Positions 37,612 to 47,742 of a stretch of DNA of 64,000 nt are shown one piece after another. Origin of the DNA: Henningerozyma blattae CBS 6284. Its lineage: Eukaryota; Ascomycota; Saccharomycetes; Saccharomycetales; Saccharomycetaceae. Each line of letters starts with the position of its first letter. Within the stretch, counting starts at the first letter, position 1. The notes under the pieces are model-generated. The model did no database searches. It was not told where the DNA came from and was given only the letters and a program-made list of their open reading frames with translations. The DNA lies in assembly GCF_000315915.1 (NCBI RefSeq), contig NC_020185.1, forward strand, positions 1,860,001 to 1,924,000, given 5' to 3'. Made by a program: the position numbers and the translations under genes.

Positions 37612-39201
37612 TTATATGATATTTTTGAAAATAGTATTAATACTTGGTAAGGTATTAATTATTTTTGGGTTTGAGTTCATTCTTGATTCTTCACTAGAAG
37701 TATTATTATCAGTCTCATCATCAGTTGGTACATTTATATCCCTTGGAGAATTAGAAGTGGAAAAAATTGAAGGGGAATGCTCTTTTAATCCATTAGACGA
37801 AGTACTAGATGGAGAATTTGAAAAGGATCTAGCGATTGGCTGGTTTGGCATATTATGAATAGATAAGTTAATATCATTTACTTCAGCTTGGATATGGTTT
37901 TCTAATTCTGTTGGCATTTCCGCTTGTGGTTGTGGTTGTGTTTCCGGGTTTGGATTGATTGGTGGTGGAGAATTTAAAAGACAATTAATGGAAGTAGGGT
38001 TATTATGAATTGGATGAGAGATAGAATCTAGCCTACCTTTGATTTGAGATTCTGACTTATGAGGTAAGAGAATCGACAATTCCATTATAGAAAGACGCCT
38101 TTTATTATTTTCAAACAATAACTTATCTTCATCCAAAGACCAAGAATTATTGTTGTTCAAATGATGTATTTTCATCTTGGCAGAGTCTAAATAAGAATTA
38201 TGATTTGAAACCATAGTAGAATTTCTTCTTGGATGAACAATTGCATTATTAGTGGTAGAGTGGAATGATACTAGAGAAGATCTTCTGGTTGTGGTTGGAG
38301 TGGAAAATGGGGATAATGTGTTGAATGAAGACCGTCTAGAACGAGTCAAGAATGACTTGGGGTTGTATGTGGAGAAAGATGGAGTAGGTGGAATAGAAGA
38401 GAGAGGTGTCGAGATAGATGAACGACGAGATTTGATATGAATACGTGGCACAAATCCGACGTTTTCAGAATCTGGCGCGGTAGCCGCCGAAGAAGAAACA
38501 GAAGCAGGTACATGTTTTGGTGGGTGAAATGCGGAGCTAATGTTATTAGAAGTGGTTATGGTAGTAGTAGAAGTGACAGTATTTGCGGGAGTAGAAGCGG
38601 TACAAGGTGTGGCAGCAATAGAGTTATTATTAGTATTGTTATTGCTATCGCCATTAGCATTAGTATTAGCATTGGCATTGGCATTGGTACCTACATTAGC
38701 ATTGACATTAGTATTAGTGTTGGCGGTTGCATTGGTAGTTGCAACTGCATTGGCATTTGTAAAGTCAGGAGTGGAAAACACAATCTCCCTAGAAGGTGAT
38801 TTCTTTGCAGCAGGTTCTGGTGCTGTCCGTTGCGCGTGTAAAGGTAGGTCACCCAGGTCAATGTTGTGGATGTCAACAAGCGCAGTACGGTTAGCCTTGA
38901 GGCTACCAGATTTCAGACGGCGCCAACGGAACTGACATGCATTAGAAGTACGGCGGTCAAAGTGGAGGGCAATGTCCTTCCAGCCCATGTGACGGACCTC
39001 CTTAAGATGGCGCAACAACAAGTCGTCAGCTGGGTCCCAAGACGATGGGTTTTTGCTGGGAGCTTTTGTGGAGGCTTTTGTAGGGGCGTGCACCTGCATG
39101 TTTGCTGAGATAGTAATGTGGGTTGGGGCAGTCACGCGTGAGGTCTGTTGAGGTGGTTGAGGATGAATAGAAGTCATGGAGCGTATACGTTGTTTATCCA
39201 T
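37612..39201 (-). CDS. DOT6: Dot6/Tod6, Myb-type PAC-motif repressor
   Basis: 529 residues from the ATG at 39201 (MDKQRIRSMTSIHPQPP). The SANT/Myb domain is near residues 52-112: SSWDPADDLLLRHLKEVRHM, then GWKDIALHFDRRTSNACQFR and WRRLKSGSL. Dot6 and Tod6 bind the PAC motif GCGATGAG and recruit Rpd3L to repress ribosome-biogenesis genes when TORC1/PKA are low; the several basic RRxS sites (RRSSIS, RRSSFN, RRSSLV) fit Sch9/PKA phosphorylation. A second degenerate Myb-like segment (NSWSLDEDKLLFENNKRRLS) lies near 365. The Ala/Asn/Thr hexamer-coded tract at 38640-38760 is low-complexity. DOT6 and TOD6 are duplicates; SBH1 and TRP2 next door favour DOT6. Confidence 0.92.
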   Translation of the reverse strand: MDKQRIRSMTSIHPQPPQQTSRVTAPTHITISANMQVHAPTKASTKAPSKNPSSWDPADDLLLRHLKEVRHMGWKDIALHFDRRTSNACQFRWRRLKSGSLKANRTALVDIHNIDLGDLPLHAQRTAPEPAAKKSPSREIVFSTPDFTNANAVATTNATANTNTNVNANVGTNANANANTNANGDSNNNTNNNSIAATPCTASTPANTVTSTTTITTSNNISSAFHPPKHVPASVSSSAATAPDSENVGFVPRIHIKSRRSSISTPLSSIPPTPSFSTYNPKSFLTRSRRSSFNTLSPFSTPTTTRRSSLVSFHSTTNNAIVHPRRNSTMVSNHNSYLDSAKMKIHHLNNNNSWSLDEDKLLFENNKRRLSIMELSILLPHKSESQIKGRLDSISHPIHNNPTSINCLLNSPPPINPNPETQPQPQAEMPTELENHIQAEVNDINLSIHNMPNQPIARSFSNSPSSTSSNGLKEHSPSIFSTSNSPRDINVPTDDETDNNTSSEESRMNSNPKIINTLPSINTIFKNII

Positions 39202-39370
39202 CGCATTGTACCACGTCTGCCAGCACACCGCTTATATAGCATTCTGCTCCCGGCGCAGGATCTGGCGGCCGGGGTGAATCACCTCCGCAGGCCTACCCAC
39301 CCGCCCAGACCTACCCGTAGCACCTGCCGCGCAGCACGTAGTACGTAGCACACAGCGTACTCTGCTCCGT

Positions 39371-39403
39371 CGTGCCCGCTGCCCGAACGGGGCAGCGGGC
39401 ACG
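39371..39403. repeat. perfect G+C-rich inverted repeat
   Basis: Arms CGTGCCCGCTGCCC (39371-39384) and GGGCAGCGGGCACG (39390-39403), 14 bp without mismatch, loop GAACG. It could form a very stable hairpin in DNA or in the DOT6 5' leader. Confidence 0.95.
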
Positions 39404-39584
39404 CCCCACCTTCCCAATGAGGATGCTTGTTGCTCAAGATGTATTCGGGAATTTCGCCAGTACACCGTTAACTTCATCACGTGCATTGTTTGGGTAAATA
39501 CATTCATCCATTGTATCCGGAGTTTTTGGTTTATTTCTGTTTTTTATTTTATTTTTTTGCTGTTATTTTTCAGCTACACGTTAA

Positions 39585-39591
39585 TGACTCA
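39585..39591 (+). promoter_or_regulatory. Gcn4 site before TRP2
   Basis: TGACTCA, the exact Gcn4 core, 143 bp before the TRP2 ATG. Fits general amino-acid control of TRP2. Confidence 0.75.
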
Positions 39592-39733
39592 TCTGTCATC
39601 TCATAATTATCATCACTCATCATTAGCTTGTATTAAAGCGCACATTGGAAAGTTTAAAAAAAAATAAAAGATAAACATTAAAATGATTGGATATATATAG
39701 TATAAAATAACGCCTCTTCTCGGAACTTCTAAA

Positions 39734-41281
39734 ATGCTGGTTAATAATCATGAAATAAAAGTACAACCTGATTTAGCTACCTTGCAAACCATTATTGAAA
39801 ATGATACACAAGGATCTAATGTGTTTCCAGTTTATTCTTTCTTGCCTGCCTTGAATTTGAACTTAACTCCACATCAGGCATATTTGAAATTGTCCAAAGG
39901 TGCCAATAAACAATCATTTCTATTAGAAAGTGCTAAAAGTTATAACGAATTGGATAGATATTCATTCATCGGTATCAACCCAACAAAGATTATCACCAAT
40001 AATAATTCTCAAGATCCTTTAACTATTTTGAAAGATTATTTGAAAGACTTCAAACTTTCCAGTGATATCCCAAGTCTGCCACCTCTAAGTGGGGGTGCCA
40101 TTGGCTACGTATCTTATGATTGTATCAAATATTTTGAACCAAAAGTAAACTCAAATGGTCAATATGATAAAATGAAAGATACTTTACAATTACCAGAATC
40201 TCTATTCATGATTTCCAATACAATCGTCGCATTTGATCATGTTTTTCAAAGATTTCAAATCATCCATAATATTTGTACTAGCTCAACTACTACAGATTTA
40301 AAAGGACAATTCGATGAGGCACAATCAATTATTAAAAATATTATAAGTATTTTAATTACAAAAGATGAAATAGATTCTAATAATTACCCATTTCAAAAAA
40401 AAATTAAATTAAATCAAACTTTTACTTCAAATGTAGGTCAAGAAGGTTATGAAAATTTTGTCTCTTCTTTAAAACAAAACATTAAAAAAGGTGATATCAT
40501 TCAAGCAGTTCCATCTCAACGAATCTCAAGGCCAACTTCTTTACATCCATTTAACATCTACAAGCATTTGAGAATGGTAAACCCTTCCCCATACTTATTT
40601 TATATCGATTGTTTAGATTTCCAAATCATTGGTGCTTCTCCAGAATTATTATGTAAATCGGATTCCAAAAATAAATTGATTACTCATCCAATTGCAGGAA
40701 CTGTAAAAAGAGGTTCAACTTTAAAAGAAGATGATGAATTGGCAGACCAATTGAGATCTTCCTTAAAGGATAAAGCTGAGCATATCATGTTGGTGGATTT
40801 AGCAAGAAATGATATTAATCGTGTTTGTAATCCACGTACTACATCTGTTGATAAATTATTGACCATTCAAAAATTTTCTCATGTTCAACATTTAGTTTCA
40901 GAAGTTAGTGGGACTTTAAGACATGATAAAGATCGTTTCGACGCTTTTAGATCAATTTTCCCAGCAGGTACTGTCAGTGGTGCGCCAAAGATTAAAGCAA
41001 TGCAATTGATCTCTGGTTTGGAAAACGAAAAAAGGGGTGTATATGCAGGTGCAGTAGGCCACTGGTCTTATGACGGTAAATCAATGGATACTTGTATCGC
41101 ATTAAGAACAATGGTTTATAAAGATGATACTGTATATTTGCAAGCTGGTGGTGGTATCGTTTTCGATTCAGATGAAAATGATGAATACATAGAAACCATG
41201 AATAAGATGATGGCTAATAACAAGACCATTTTAGACGCTGAAGAATTCTGGGCTAAAAAGGTAGGTACTACCACTGATTAG
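39734..41281 (+). CDS. TRP2: Trp2, anthranilate synthase component I
   Basis: 515 residues, close to the 507 of S. cerevisiae. It converts chorismate and glutamine-derived ammonia into anthranilate with Trp3, the first step of tryptophan synthesis. The N-terminal domain has the feedback-inhibition motif LLESAK (residues 62-67). The chorismate-binding domain shows GDIIQAVPSQRISRP, HPIAGTVKRG, HIMLVDLARNDINRV, IFPAGTVSGAPKIKAMQLI and LQAGGGIVFDSD, all as in active enzymes. A Gcn4 site lies upstream. The gene is divergent from DOT6, as TRP2 and DOT6 are near neighbours in S. cerevisiae. Confidence 0.98.
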   Translation: MLVNNHEIKVQPDLATLQTIIENDTQGSNVFPVYSFLPALNLNLTPHQAYLKLSKGANKQSFLLESAKSYNELDRYSFIGINPTKIITNNNSQDPLTILKDYLKDFKLSSDIPSLPPLSGGAIGYVSYDCIKYFEPKVNSNGQYDKMKDTLQLPESLFMISNTIVAFDHVFQRFQIIHNICTSSTTTDLKGQFDEAQSIIKNIISILITKDEIDSNNYPFQKKIKLNQTFTSNVGQEGYENFVSSLKQNIKKGDIIQAVPSQRISRPTSLHPFNIYKHLRMVNPSPYLFYIDCLDFQIIGASPELLCKSDSKNKLITHPIAGTVKRGSTLKEDDELADQLRSSLKDKAEHIMLVDLARNDINRVCNPRTTSVDKLLTIQKFSHVQHLVSEVSGTLRHDKDRFDAFRSIFPAGTVSGAPKIKAMQLISGLENEKRGVYAGAVGHWSYDGKSMDTCIALRTMVYKDDTVYLQAGGGIVFDSDENDEYIETMNKMMANNKTILDAEEFWAKKVGTTTD

Positions 41282-41499
41282 CTTACTCTCGTTTATAATT
41301 ATATGTATATATCTATGTATATTGTACGTTTTTTTTTTTCCATTTTTTTTTCAATGGCATCGCATCTGGAGTTATCTTTTTTATGTCGTAGTTTTTTACT
41401 TGTTTTAAAAAATTAAAAAAAAGGTAATGACATTATTTCATTATAAAAATATTAAGTAGACAATTTACACAATACGGTTATCAATTGATTAGTAAAACA

Positions 41500-42120
41500 A
41501 TGATGTCTAAAGTAACTACTTCACTATCATTGTCTTTTCTAATAGGTTTGACAGCAGTCTCTTTAGTTACAGGATATTTTATTGGTCAAGCTACTTCCTC
41601 TCCAAGTAACCCATTCATTACAACATCGTCTAATAAAAATGCATTGACTAAAAAAGTTACAAATGGTTCAGAAGATGAAACTGAATTCGAGGAAGAAGAA
41701 GAAGAAGAGGAATTTGAAGTAGATTCAAATTCCTTAAATGAAATCCCAGGTGAAGTTAGAATGGCCTTAATCATTCGTCAAGATTTAGAAATGACAAAGG
41801 GTAAAATTGCTGCTCAATGTTGCCATGCCGCTTTATCTTGTTTCAGACTAATTGGTACCGACCCCTCAAGAGAATCATATAATTTAAATATGTTAAATAG
41901 ATGGTTAAGAGGCGGTCAAGCGAAAATCACTTTGAAATGTCCAAACAAGGAAGTTTTAGATGAACTATATGCCAAGGCCATTTCTTTGGGAATAAATGCT
42001 ACTGTCATTCATGATGCTGGTAGAACTCAAATTGCTGCAGGAAGTGCGACTGTATTAGGTTTGGGGCCTGCACCAAAGGCAATTTTAGACCAAGTAACAG
42101 GTGAATTGAAATTATATTAA
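41500..42120 (+). CDS. PTH2: Pth2, peptidyl-tRNA hydrolase 2 (mitochondrial outer membrane)
   Basis: 206 residues from the ATG at 41500 (MMSKVTTSLSL); codons before it lack an ATG. It cleaves the ester of peptidyl-tRNA and, in yeast, affects ubiquitin-linked turnover. An N-terminal membrane anchor (SLSFLIGLTAVSLVTGYFIG, about 9-28) is followed by a Glu-rich spacer (about 60-72) and the Pth2 domain: MALIIRQDLEMTKGKIAAQC, HAALSC, and the C-terminal VIHDAGRTQIAAGSATVLGL with the catalytic Lys, Asp and Thr region. It lies near TRP2, DOT6 and PIN4, consistent with merged ancestral gene order. Confidence 0.96.
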   Translation: MMSKVTTSLSLSFLIGLTAVSLVTGYFIGQATSSPSNPFITTSSNKNALTKKVTNGSEDETEFEEEEEEEEFEVDSNSLNEIPGEVRMALIIRQDLEMTKGKIAAQCCHAALSCFRLIGTDPSRESYNLNMLNRWLRGGQAKITLKCPNKEVLDELYAKAISLGINATVIHDAGRTQIAAGSATVLGLGPAPKAILDQVTGELKLY

Positions 42121-42520
42121 GTTCTTCATTTTTTGAAATTTTATCAATTTAGTTCTATAAAAAATTTGTATGTATTATCCATTCATTATTGAATCATGAC
42201 ATTTGGTGGCTTATATGGAACTGTAAATATTTGTAATCTATTTTTATACATAAATACATCGTCTTAATTAATGTTTTAAAGGCTTTAATATTTAATATCC
42301 AATGTTGTTTTTTTTAAAGAATAATTTCTTGTTAGATTAAATGGCAAGCACAAATAAACAAAAAGTAGAGATAGTATACTAGATATAAAGATAGATATAG
42401 AGATAGATAAAAGAAAGAAAAATTCTATATTTGATTTGATATTACATAAAAAGGCTTAATGAGAAATAATAGTAATGAAATGGAATAAAAAAAATATAAT
42501 AAAAAAATGAGTCTTTTATC
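42121..42520. other. convergent spacer PTH2/CDC33
   Basis: 400 bp, AT-rich, with an AGATA/GATA-type run at 42380-42412. Nothing else seen. Confidence 0.35.
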
Positions 42521-43153
42521 TTACAATGTAATAGATGGCTGAGGGTGTTTATTGTTTGCACTTGAATGTGGGAAGAATTCTAATTGATTTTCGTCATTCA
42601 ATTTTAATACTTGTTTGAACTTCTTACCAATTTCAAATAATGGTTCTCTATCTTCAGATTTAGTCCATAATGCAAATTTATATGTACCTTTTCTAACACT
42701 TAAAACGACACCATTAATTTGATATTCATCTTCATCAATAGTTTCTCCAATAACAGCCATTAAAGATCTCATCCATAATTCTTCAACATTATTGTTCTTA
42801 CCTCTAACTTGGAATGACCATTTACCACCCTTAGAGTTAGCTTCATCTTCCCATTCTGGTCTGATATCATTACGGAAGACATGATAATCTGATTTTAATG
42901 GAAGGTCAATTGGTGTAGGAATATTCTTAAAAATTGCCCAAAACTCTTCAACAGTTTCAAAGGATGTAACGGGACGCAGAAGATCAGACCAAGATTCGGA
43001 TTTATCTACTGCTGGCTTTGTATACCATAAAGTCCATTTAGTGTTTAATGGATGTTTATATTCAAATTGTGTACTATCAGATAAAATTGTCTTTGGGGTG
43101 TCTTCATTTAATTTGGTTTCATCCAATTTTTGTGTAACTTCATCAACAGACAT
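42521..43153 (-). CDS. CDC33: Cdc33, translation initiation factor eIF4E
   Basis: 210 residues (213 in S. cerevisiae). Binds the m7G cap of mRNA and eIF4G/p20. The cap-binding tryptophans are present: HPLNTKWTLWYTKP (near 35-48), EEFWAIFKNIP, RPEWEDEANSKGGKWSFQVR and ELWMRSLMAVIGE. The acidic Asn/Asp-rich N-terminus is family-like. The upstream region contains a Reb1 site TTACCCG at 43316-43322, about 165 bp before the ATG. Confidence 0.98.
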   Translation of the reverse strand: MSVDEVTQKLDETKLNEDTPKTILSDSTQFEYKHPLNTKWTLWYTKPAVDKSESWSDLLRPVTSFETVEEFWAIFKNIPTPIDLPLKSDYHVFRNDIRPEWEDEANSKGGKWSFQVRGKNNNVEELWMRSLMAVIGETIDEDEYQINGVVLSVRKGTYKFALWTKSEDREPLFEIGKKFKQVLKLNDENQLEFFPHSSANNKHPQPSITL

Positions 43154-43807
43154 AATTCCTTATTTGAACGTATGTTATATATAGTTCCTTGGTGGTGTTT
43201 TTTTTTATTGAACATTTATATATTTTTGCAAATCTTTATTTTATATTTATTTGGTCATCGCGGTAGTTTTATCTAGCAAATTTCCCAATTAATTGGAAAA
43301 AATTTCTATGAAACATTACCCGTACTTCATGAAATTCACAAGAAATGAAGAAAACTAAGTACGCTTTTAAAGATTTATGTTGACAAACAAGCTGAAAAAT
43401 TATAGTTTAGTATGTATTATATAGTGATTTAGCCTTATATAAAGCGTTATATCAGGTGTTTAGTTACCGTGATTATTATTTAGCAAAGTGCACTAAACTT
43501 TAGTCATTAATAATAGTTAGTGTAGCAAATAGATTTAAGGAGTCAATCTATTCAATAAACGCAAATATATTGTCTTCCCAAAATTCCTATATCTCGTTTT
43601 TAAAGGTTATTATTTATATTACCATTATCTTATTCATATTATTTAAAAGATTTGTCATAGTGGAAATTATAATTTCACACATAAATATTTAAATTGTTTA
43701 CAGTATCTAACAACCTTTTAGATAATAATCATATTCACTCTTACAAGCTACAAAATTTAATATAGTTTGAAATTATTTTCTTTTTAGTTACTTATCTACA
43801 GATTCAA
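43154..43807. promoter_or_regulatory. divergent CDC33 / BEM46-like promoter
   Basis: 654 bp with the Reb1 site TTACCCG at 43316-43322 on the CDC33 side. The right half is AT-rich with no motif I can name. Confidence 0.5.
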
Positions 43808-44665
43808 ATGCCAAGGAAAACAGTTTCAATGTTAGCAGGCGCAATCGGGGTTACCTCTTTAATTGTGTCTATGCTATATGTATTCCAAAATAAATTAGTC
43901 TACCCATCTTGGGCAGAAGGTGCAAGAAATCATGTTGCTACACCTGATTCTTATGATATACCCTACAAACGAGTCATATTAAAAACAAAAGATAATGTAG
44001 ATATTGAGGCTTATGATATGCGTAATGAGAATCGAGATTCTATTTCAACAGTACTCATTCTATGTCCAAATGCTGGTAATATTGGATACTTCCTACCCAT
44101 TGCAGATATATTTTATAAGAGGTTTGGTATGAGTGTCTTTCTATATTCTTATCGTGGCTATGGCCATTCCGAAGGTTCCCCATCTGAAACGGGTCTTAAA
44201 TTGGATGCAGACCGTGTCATTTCCTATTTATCAACAGATTCCTTTCATAAACAAAAAAAAATTGTCTTATTTGGTAGGTCATTAGGTGGAGCTAATGCTA
44301 TTTATATTGCTTCCAAATACCCACAATTAATCGATGGTGTGATCCTAGAAAATACATTTTTATCAATCCGAAAGGTTATTCCATATATGATTCCTATTCT
44401 AAAATACGTTGCAAACTGGTGTCATGAAATTTGGAACTCTGAATTAAGCATTACAAAAACTGGATCTTTTACTCCATTTTTATTCATGGGGGGGCAGAAA
44501 GATGAGATTGTACCGCCTTCTCACATGAAAAGGTTGTATGAATTGTGTCCAAGTACTCAGAAGCAAATATTCGAATTTCCACTGGGTTACCATAATGATA
44601 CAATTGTACAAGAGGGTTATTGGGAGATAGTAAAATCATTTTTGGAGGGATTTAAATTTATTTAA
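43808..44665 (+). CDS. Alpha/beta hydrolase of the Bem46 / YNL320W family
   Basis: 285 residues. An N-terminal membrane anchor (about 7-27, LAGAIGVTSLIVSMLYVF) precedes an alpha/beta-hydrolase fold. The nucleophile elbow is GRSLGG (Ser near 157), the acid lies in GGQKDEIVPP and the histidine in LGYHNDT, so a full Ser-Asp-His triad is present. SYRGYGHSEGSPSE is the family oxyanion-side motif. Related to fission yeast Bem46 and human ABHD13; substrate unknown. In S. cerevisiae YNL320W lies close to HXT14, ZIM17 and STB1, as here. Confidence 0.93.
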   Translation: MPRKTVSMLAGAIGVTSLIVSMLYVFQNKLVYPSWAEGARNHVATPDSYDIPYKRVILKTKDNVDIEAYDMRNENRDSISTVLILCPNAGNIGYFLPIADIFYKRFGMSVFLYSYRGYGHSEGSPSETGLKLDADRVISYLSTDSFHKQKKIVLFGRSLGGANAIYIASKYPQLIDGVILENTFLSIRKVIPYMIPILKYVANWCHEIWNSELSITKTGSFTPFLFMGGQKDEIVPPSHMKRLYELCPSTQKQIFEFPLGYHNDTIVQEGYWEIVKSFLEGFKFI

Positions 44666-45061
44666 AATTTGCTACTAAGATTATTAGTATTAATACAAAG
44701 ATAAACTATTCAAACGTTCAAAATTTTAACTAAGGAGGTGTACATAATATGTAAGGTTATTGGCTTCTTACTGTTCAGTCGAAAGGTTTCTTATTTTTTC
44801 TTTTTTTTATATTTAGATCATAATTTTGAATATTTTACTAAAAAAGGTTTTGAGTAATTTTGAAAAATGTCACTTTTAAAAATTGAAATGTCCTATTAAT
44901 CTACATAAATACAAAATATATTATTTTTAAAAAAATGGTTGATACAATATTCAATACCTTAACGTTCTTTCCCCAACTTATACTACCTTTGAAAATTAAG
45001 ATTATTATTATTTTACAGAACTATTTACATCCTTCTTAAAAAACTTTACTAAAGGATAAGG
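44666..45061. other. convergent spacer
   Basis: 396 bp between two gene ends, AT-rich with T runs at 44790-44815. Nothing else seen. Confidence 0.35.
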
Positions 45062-46672
45062 CTATTTTTTCCTATAATATTCATTAATCTCATTTTCACT
45101 TCTTCCCTTTGTTTCTGGTAACATAAATATATCAAATATTATACCAACTACTAATGATCCAACAAATATGTAACCGAATTTATAACCAATATGCTTTGTT
45201 ATAATTGGTGTTAAGAAGGAAACTAAAAAATTCATTAACCAATTGAAACCTGAACAAATTGAAATAGAAGTTACTCGAGTTTTAATAGGATATAGTTCTG
45301 AAATCAAGACAAATGATGCAGGTCCTAAAGTAGTGGCAAAAAATAATACATAGACACAAGTAGATATTATCATAATTACACCTGTAGATTTTAAATGCAT
45401 ACCAAAACTTGCAATGGAACTAAAAATGGTTAGGCTTAACATCATCCCTGTTGCCCCAATAATTAAGCAGCCCCTTCTCCCAAAAAACTCAATAAAGTAT
45501 ATACTCCAACATGTACCAAAAAAGTTGACTGAAGATAAAATTATGGCAGTTAGATATGGGTTTTGAATTCCTACTTTATTAAAAATAGATGTGCCGTAAT
45601 AAAAGAAATAGTTTATTCCTGATAATTGCTGAATCCCCATTACAAATACACCGATAAATAAACGAAGACCCAGTTTTGGTTCGCCAGTTATAAATTCAAA
45701 TCGTTTTTTAGTTTTATTGGGCCTTTCAATTGATTCGTTAAACATATCGTCTAATAATATTTTAATGAGAATATTATCCTCTGGTACACCATTCATTATG
45801 CTTAACGATTTTTTTGCACCTATTTCATCGTATTTCACTTTTGCTAAAAACTGTGGCGATTCTGGGACGAAAAATACTCCAATAAATACGAAAGCTACCC
45901 ATAATAGCCCTAGTGAGATTGGAATTCTCCATGTATTATTATTATGGATATCTGTAATATATGTTTTACAAAAATAGTTCAATAGGTTTCCTAAAACTAT
46001 TGCCAAAGTTATTATTAACTGGTATAATGCTATCATCGAACCTCTTATTTTAACTGGTGAACTTTCTGATACATACATGGGGACTAATACAGTATAACTC
46101 CCAACTGCAATACCTGCAATTATTCTTCCAACTAAAAACTGAATCCAATTATTATTCGGGATTATTTGAATAAGAATACCAACAAAGTATGTTACTGCAC
46201 TGATATGCATACCGATTTTCCTTCCCCAAAATGAACTAACTCTTGGAATTGTAATCCCACCAACTAAAGCTGCTAGGTTGAATATTGCTACTATCAATCC
46301 CTTCGTTGTTTCTGTAAAGTAGTTTGTACCAGTTTCTAAGCTTAAGGTATTCCCAAAGTTTTCTTGAAAACTGGGCATATTTACTATTCCACCGATTGTA
46401 CCTATATCCCAACCAAGTAAAAAGCCACCAAATGATACCATTGCACATAGAAGAATTGGCTTTACTAAATTTTGATTTGAGCTCTCTGTGCATTGTGAAG
46501 TTATTTCATTATCTGACTTAGAATTTACCACTGATATTTCATTCCTAACTTCTACTTCGCCTTCAAGTTCAGTCTCTGTTTCATATATTCCTTTGTTGTC
46601 ACTTATTTCTAGTTGAGATTTTTTAATATCTAATAGATCATCGCTTTTATTTTCTAACTTGGGTGCTATCAT
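45062..46672 (-). CDS. HXT14: Sugar transporter of the HXT family, HXT14-like
   Basis: 536 residues from the ATG at 46672 (MIAPKLENKSDD). A twelve-helix major-facilitator sugar porter with a 70-residue cytosolic N-terminus. Signature motifs: FLLGWDIGTIGG in helix 1, the loop SFWGRKIGM, VPMYVSESSPVKIRGSMIALYQL, PESPQFLAKVK (the usual PESPR/K Arg/Lys is Gln), GIQQLSGINYFFYYG, EFFGRRG and the terminal PETKGRS. Position beside the YNL320W homologue and ZIM17/STB1 matches HXT14 (YNL318C). Substrate not known; S. cerevisiae Hxt14 has been linked to galactose rather than glucose. The lone Gln in the PESPR motif may affect transport. Confidence 0.85.
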   Translation of the reverse strand: MIAPKLENKSDDLLDIKKSQLEISDNKGIYETETELEGEVEVRNEISVVNSKSDNEITSQCTESSNQNLVKPILLCAMVSFGGFLLGWDIGTIGGIVNMPSFQENFGNTLSLETGTNYFTETTKGLIVAIFNLAALVGGITIPRVSSFWGRKIGMHISAVTYFVGILIQIIPNNNWIQFLVGRIIAGIAVGSYTVLVPMYVSESSPVKIRGSMIALYQLIITLAIVLGNLLNYFCKTYITDIHNNNTWRIPISLGLLWVAFVFIGVFFVPESPQFLAKVKYDEIGAKKSLSIMNGVPEDNILIKILLDDMFNESIERPNKTKKRFEFITGEPKLGLRLFIGVFVMGIQQLSGINYFFYYGTSIFNKVGIQNPYLTAIILSSVNFFGTCWSIYFIEFFGRRGCLIIGATGMMLSLTIFSSIASFGMHLKSTGVIMIISTCVYVLFFATTLGPASFVLISELYPIKTRVTSISICSGFNWLMNFLVSFLTPIITKHIGYKFGYIFVGSLVVGIIFDIFMLPETKGRSENEINEYYRKK

Positions 46673-47742
46673 TTTCAAATGATATTCTGAGATAGTATTA
46701 TTTAGTTAATTTACATTTGAAATATGCCACCATAAAAATAAATAATTATCAATACAGGCTACATCTGACTTTATATAATTAAGTATTAGTATTAATGTAT
46801 TCAATTTATGTTTTTAAAAAATTCATTCTTAATGTGTCTTATACATAACATAGCCATTCATATCTTACCATTATTTTGGAATTGTGTTCCGCATATCATT
46901 TAGCTCAGAAATATAAATTTTCTGCCCCCCCTTTCCCATTGGCCCTAAAATAATAATGCTAACTATACAATTGGTATTAGGTAGATGAAATTTATTACAT
47001 ATCCGTCGAACAAATCCCTAAAAAATAGAATACCCTTAAATTTAAAATATAATAAAAACAATTAACATTTTCTCAAAAGATTTATGACGAACATCAAATT
47101 TGTCTTTTTAATAATCAAATGCCTTTAGAAATAGCCTATAAGCTCTTAATGTAGCTTTTTCTCAGTGAAAACGATGAGATGAGGTGAGATTTCCACTCTC
47201 TTCTCGGGATTTTTTAAGGCGGCTACCACAACTTTTGCGTCTTAGATTTAAAAAATCCAAATTCAACAAAAAACCTCAGTATAAATATATATTTATAAAA
47301 ATTTATTAGAATTTATAAGAATTGTTTTATATATCTGTATTTGTAAATATATAAATGAATAAGAGGGAGGGGTCACTCGGTGGCTTCTATCAGCTAATTT
47401 TTTTTTTAAAATACTGTAGTGTAGAATGAGCATTTTCATCTTTTTTTGGTGACTTTGTTTGACAGAAATGAAAAAAATACGTATCTAGAGTACCAATATT
47501 GAACTGAATTGCGATAAAGTATTTAAAAAACATATTTAATGAATGAAAAAGGAATTTGAAAGTTAGTGTAACAAAGAAGAATGAAAACAATATGGAAGTT
47601 GGAGAAAGGAAGAAAAAAAATGAAAACATTAGTAAGAAAAAAAAATTAGACCAAGGGAAAGGACAAATGAATTATTTTATTATAAAAGGTAGATCTATTG
47701 TAATTATTATTGACAATCAAAGAATTAGTATTAGTTTATGAT
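46673..47742. promoter_or_regulatory. upstream region of the HXT14-like gene
   Basis: 1.07 kb. A pyrimidine block (CCCCCCCTTTCCC, near 46923) and GATGAGATGAGG at 47193-47204 are visible, the latter PAC-like. Purine-rich AT sequence follows to the STB1 stop. No gene recognised. Confidence 0.35.

Larger units (their letters stand above)
39202..39733. promoter_or_regulatory. divergent DOT6/TRP2 promoter with G+C-rich island
   Basis: 532 bp. 39241-39420 has 122 G+C in 180 bases, and includes a perfect hairpin (39371-39403). Toward TRP2 the sequence turns AT-rich and carries a Gcn4 site. Confidence 0.8.
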
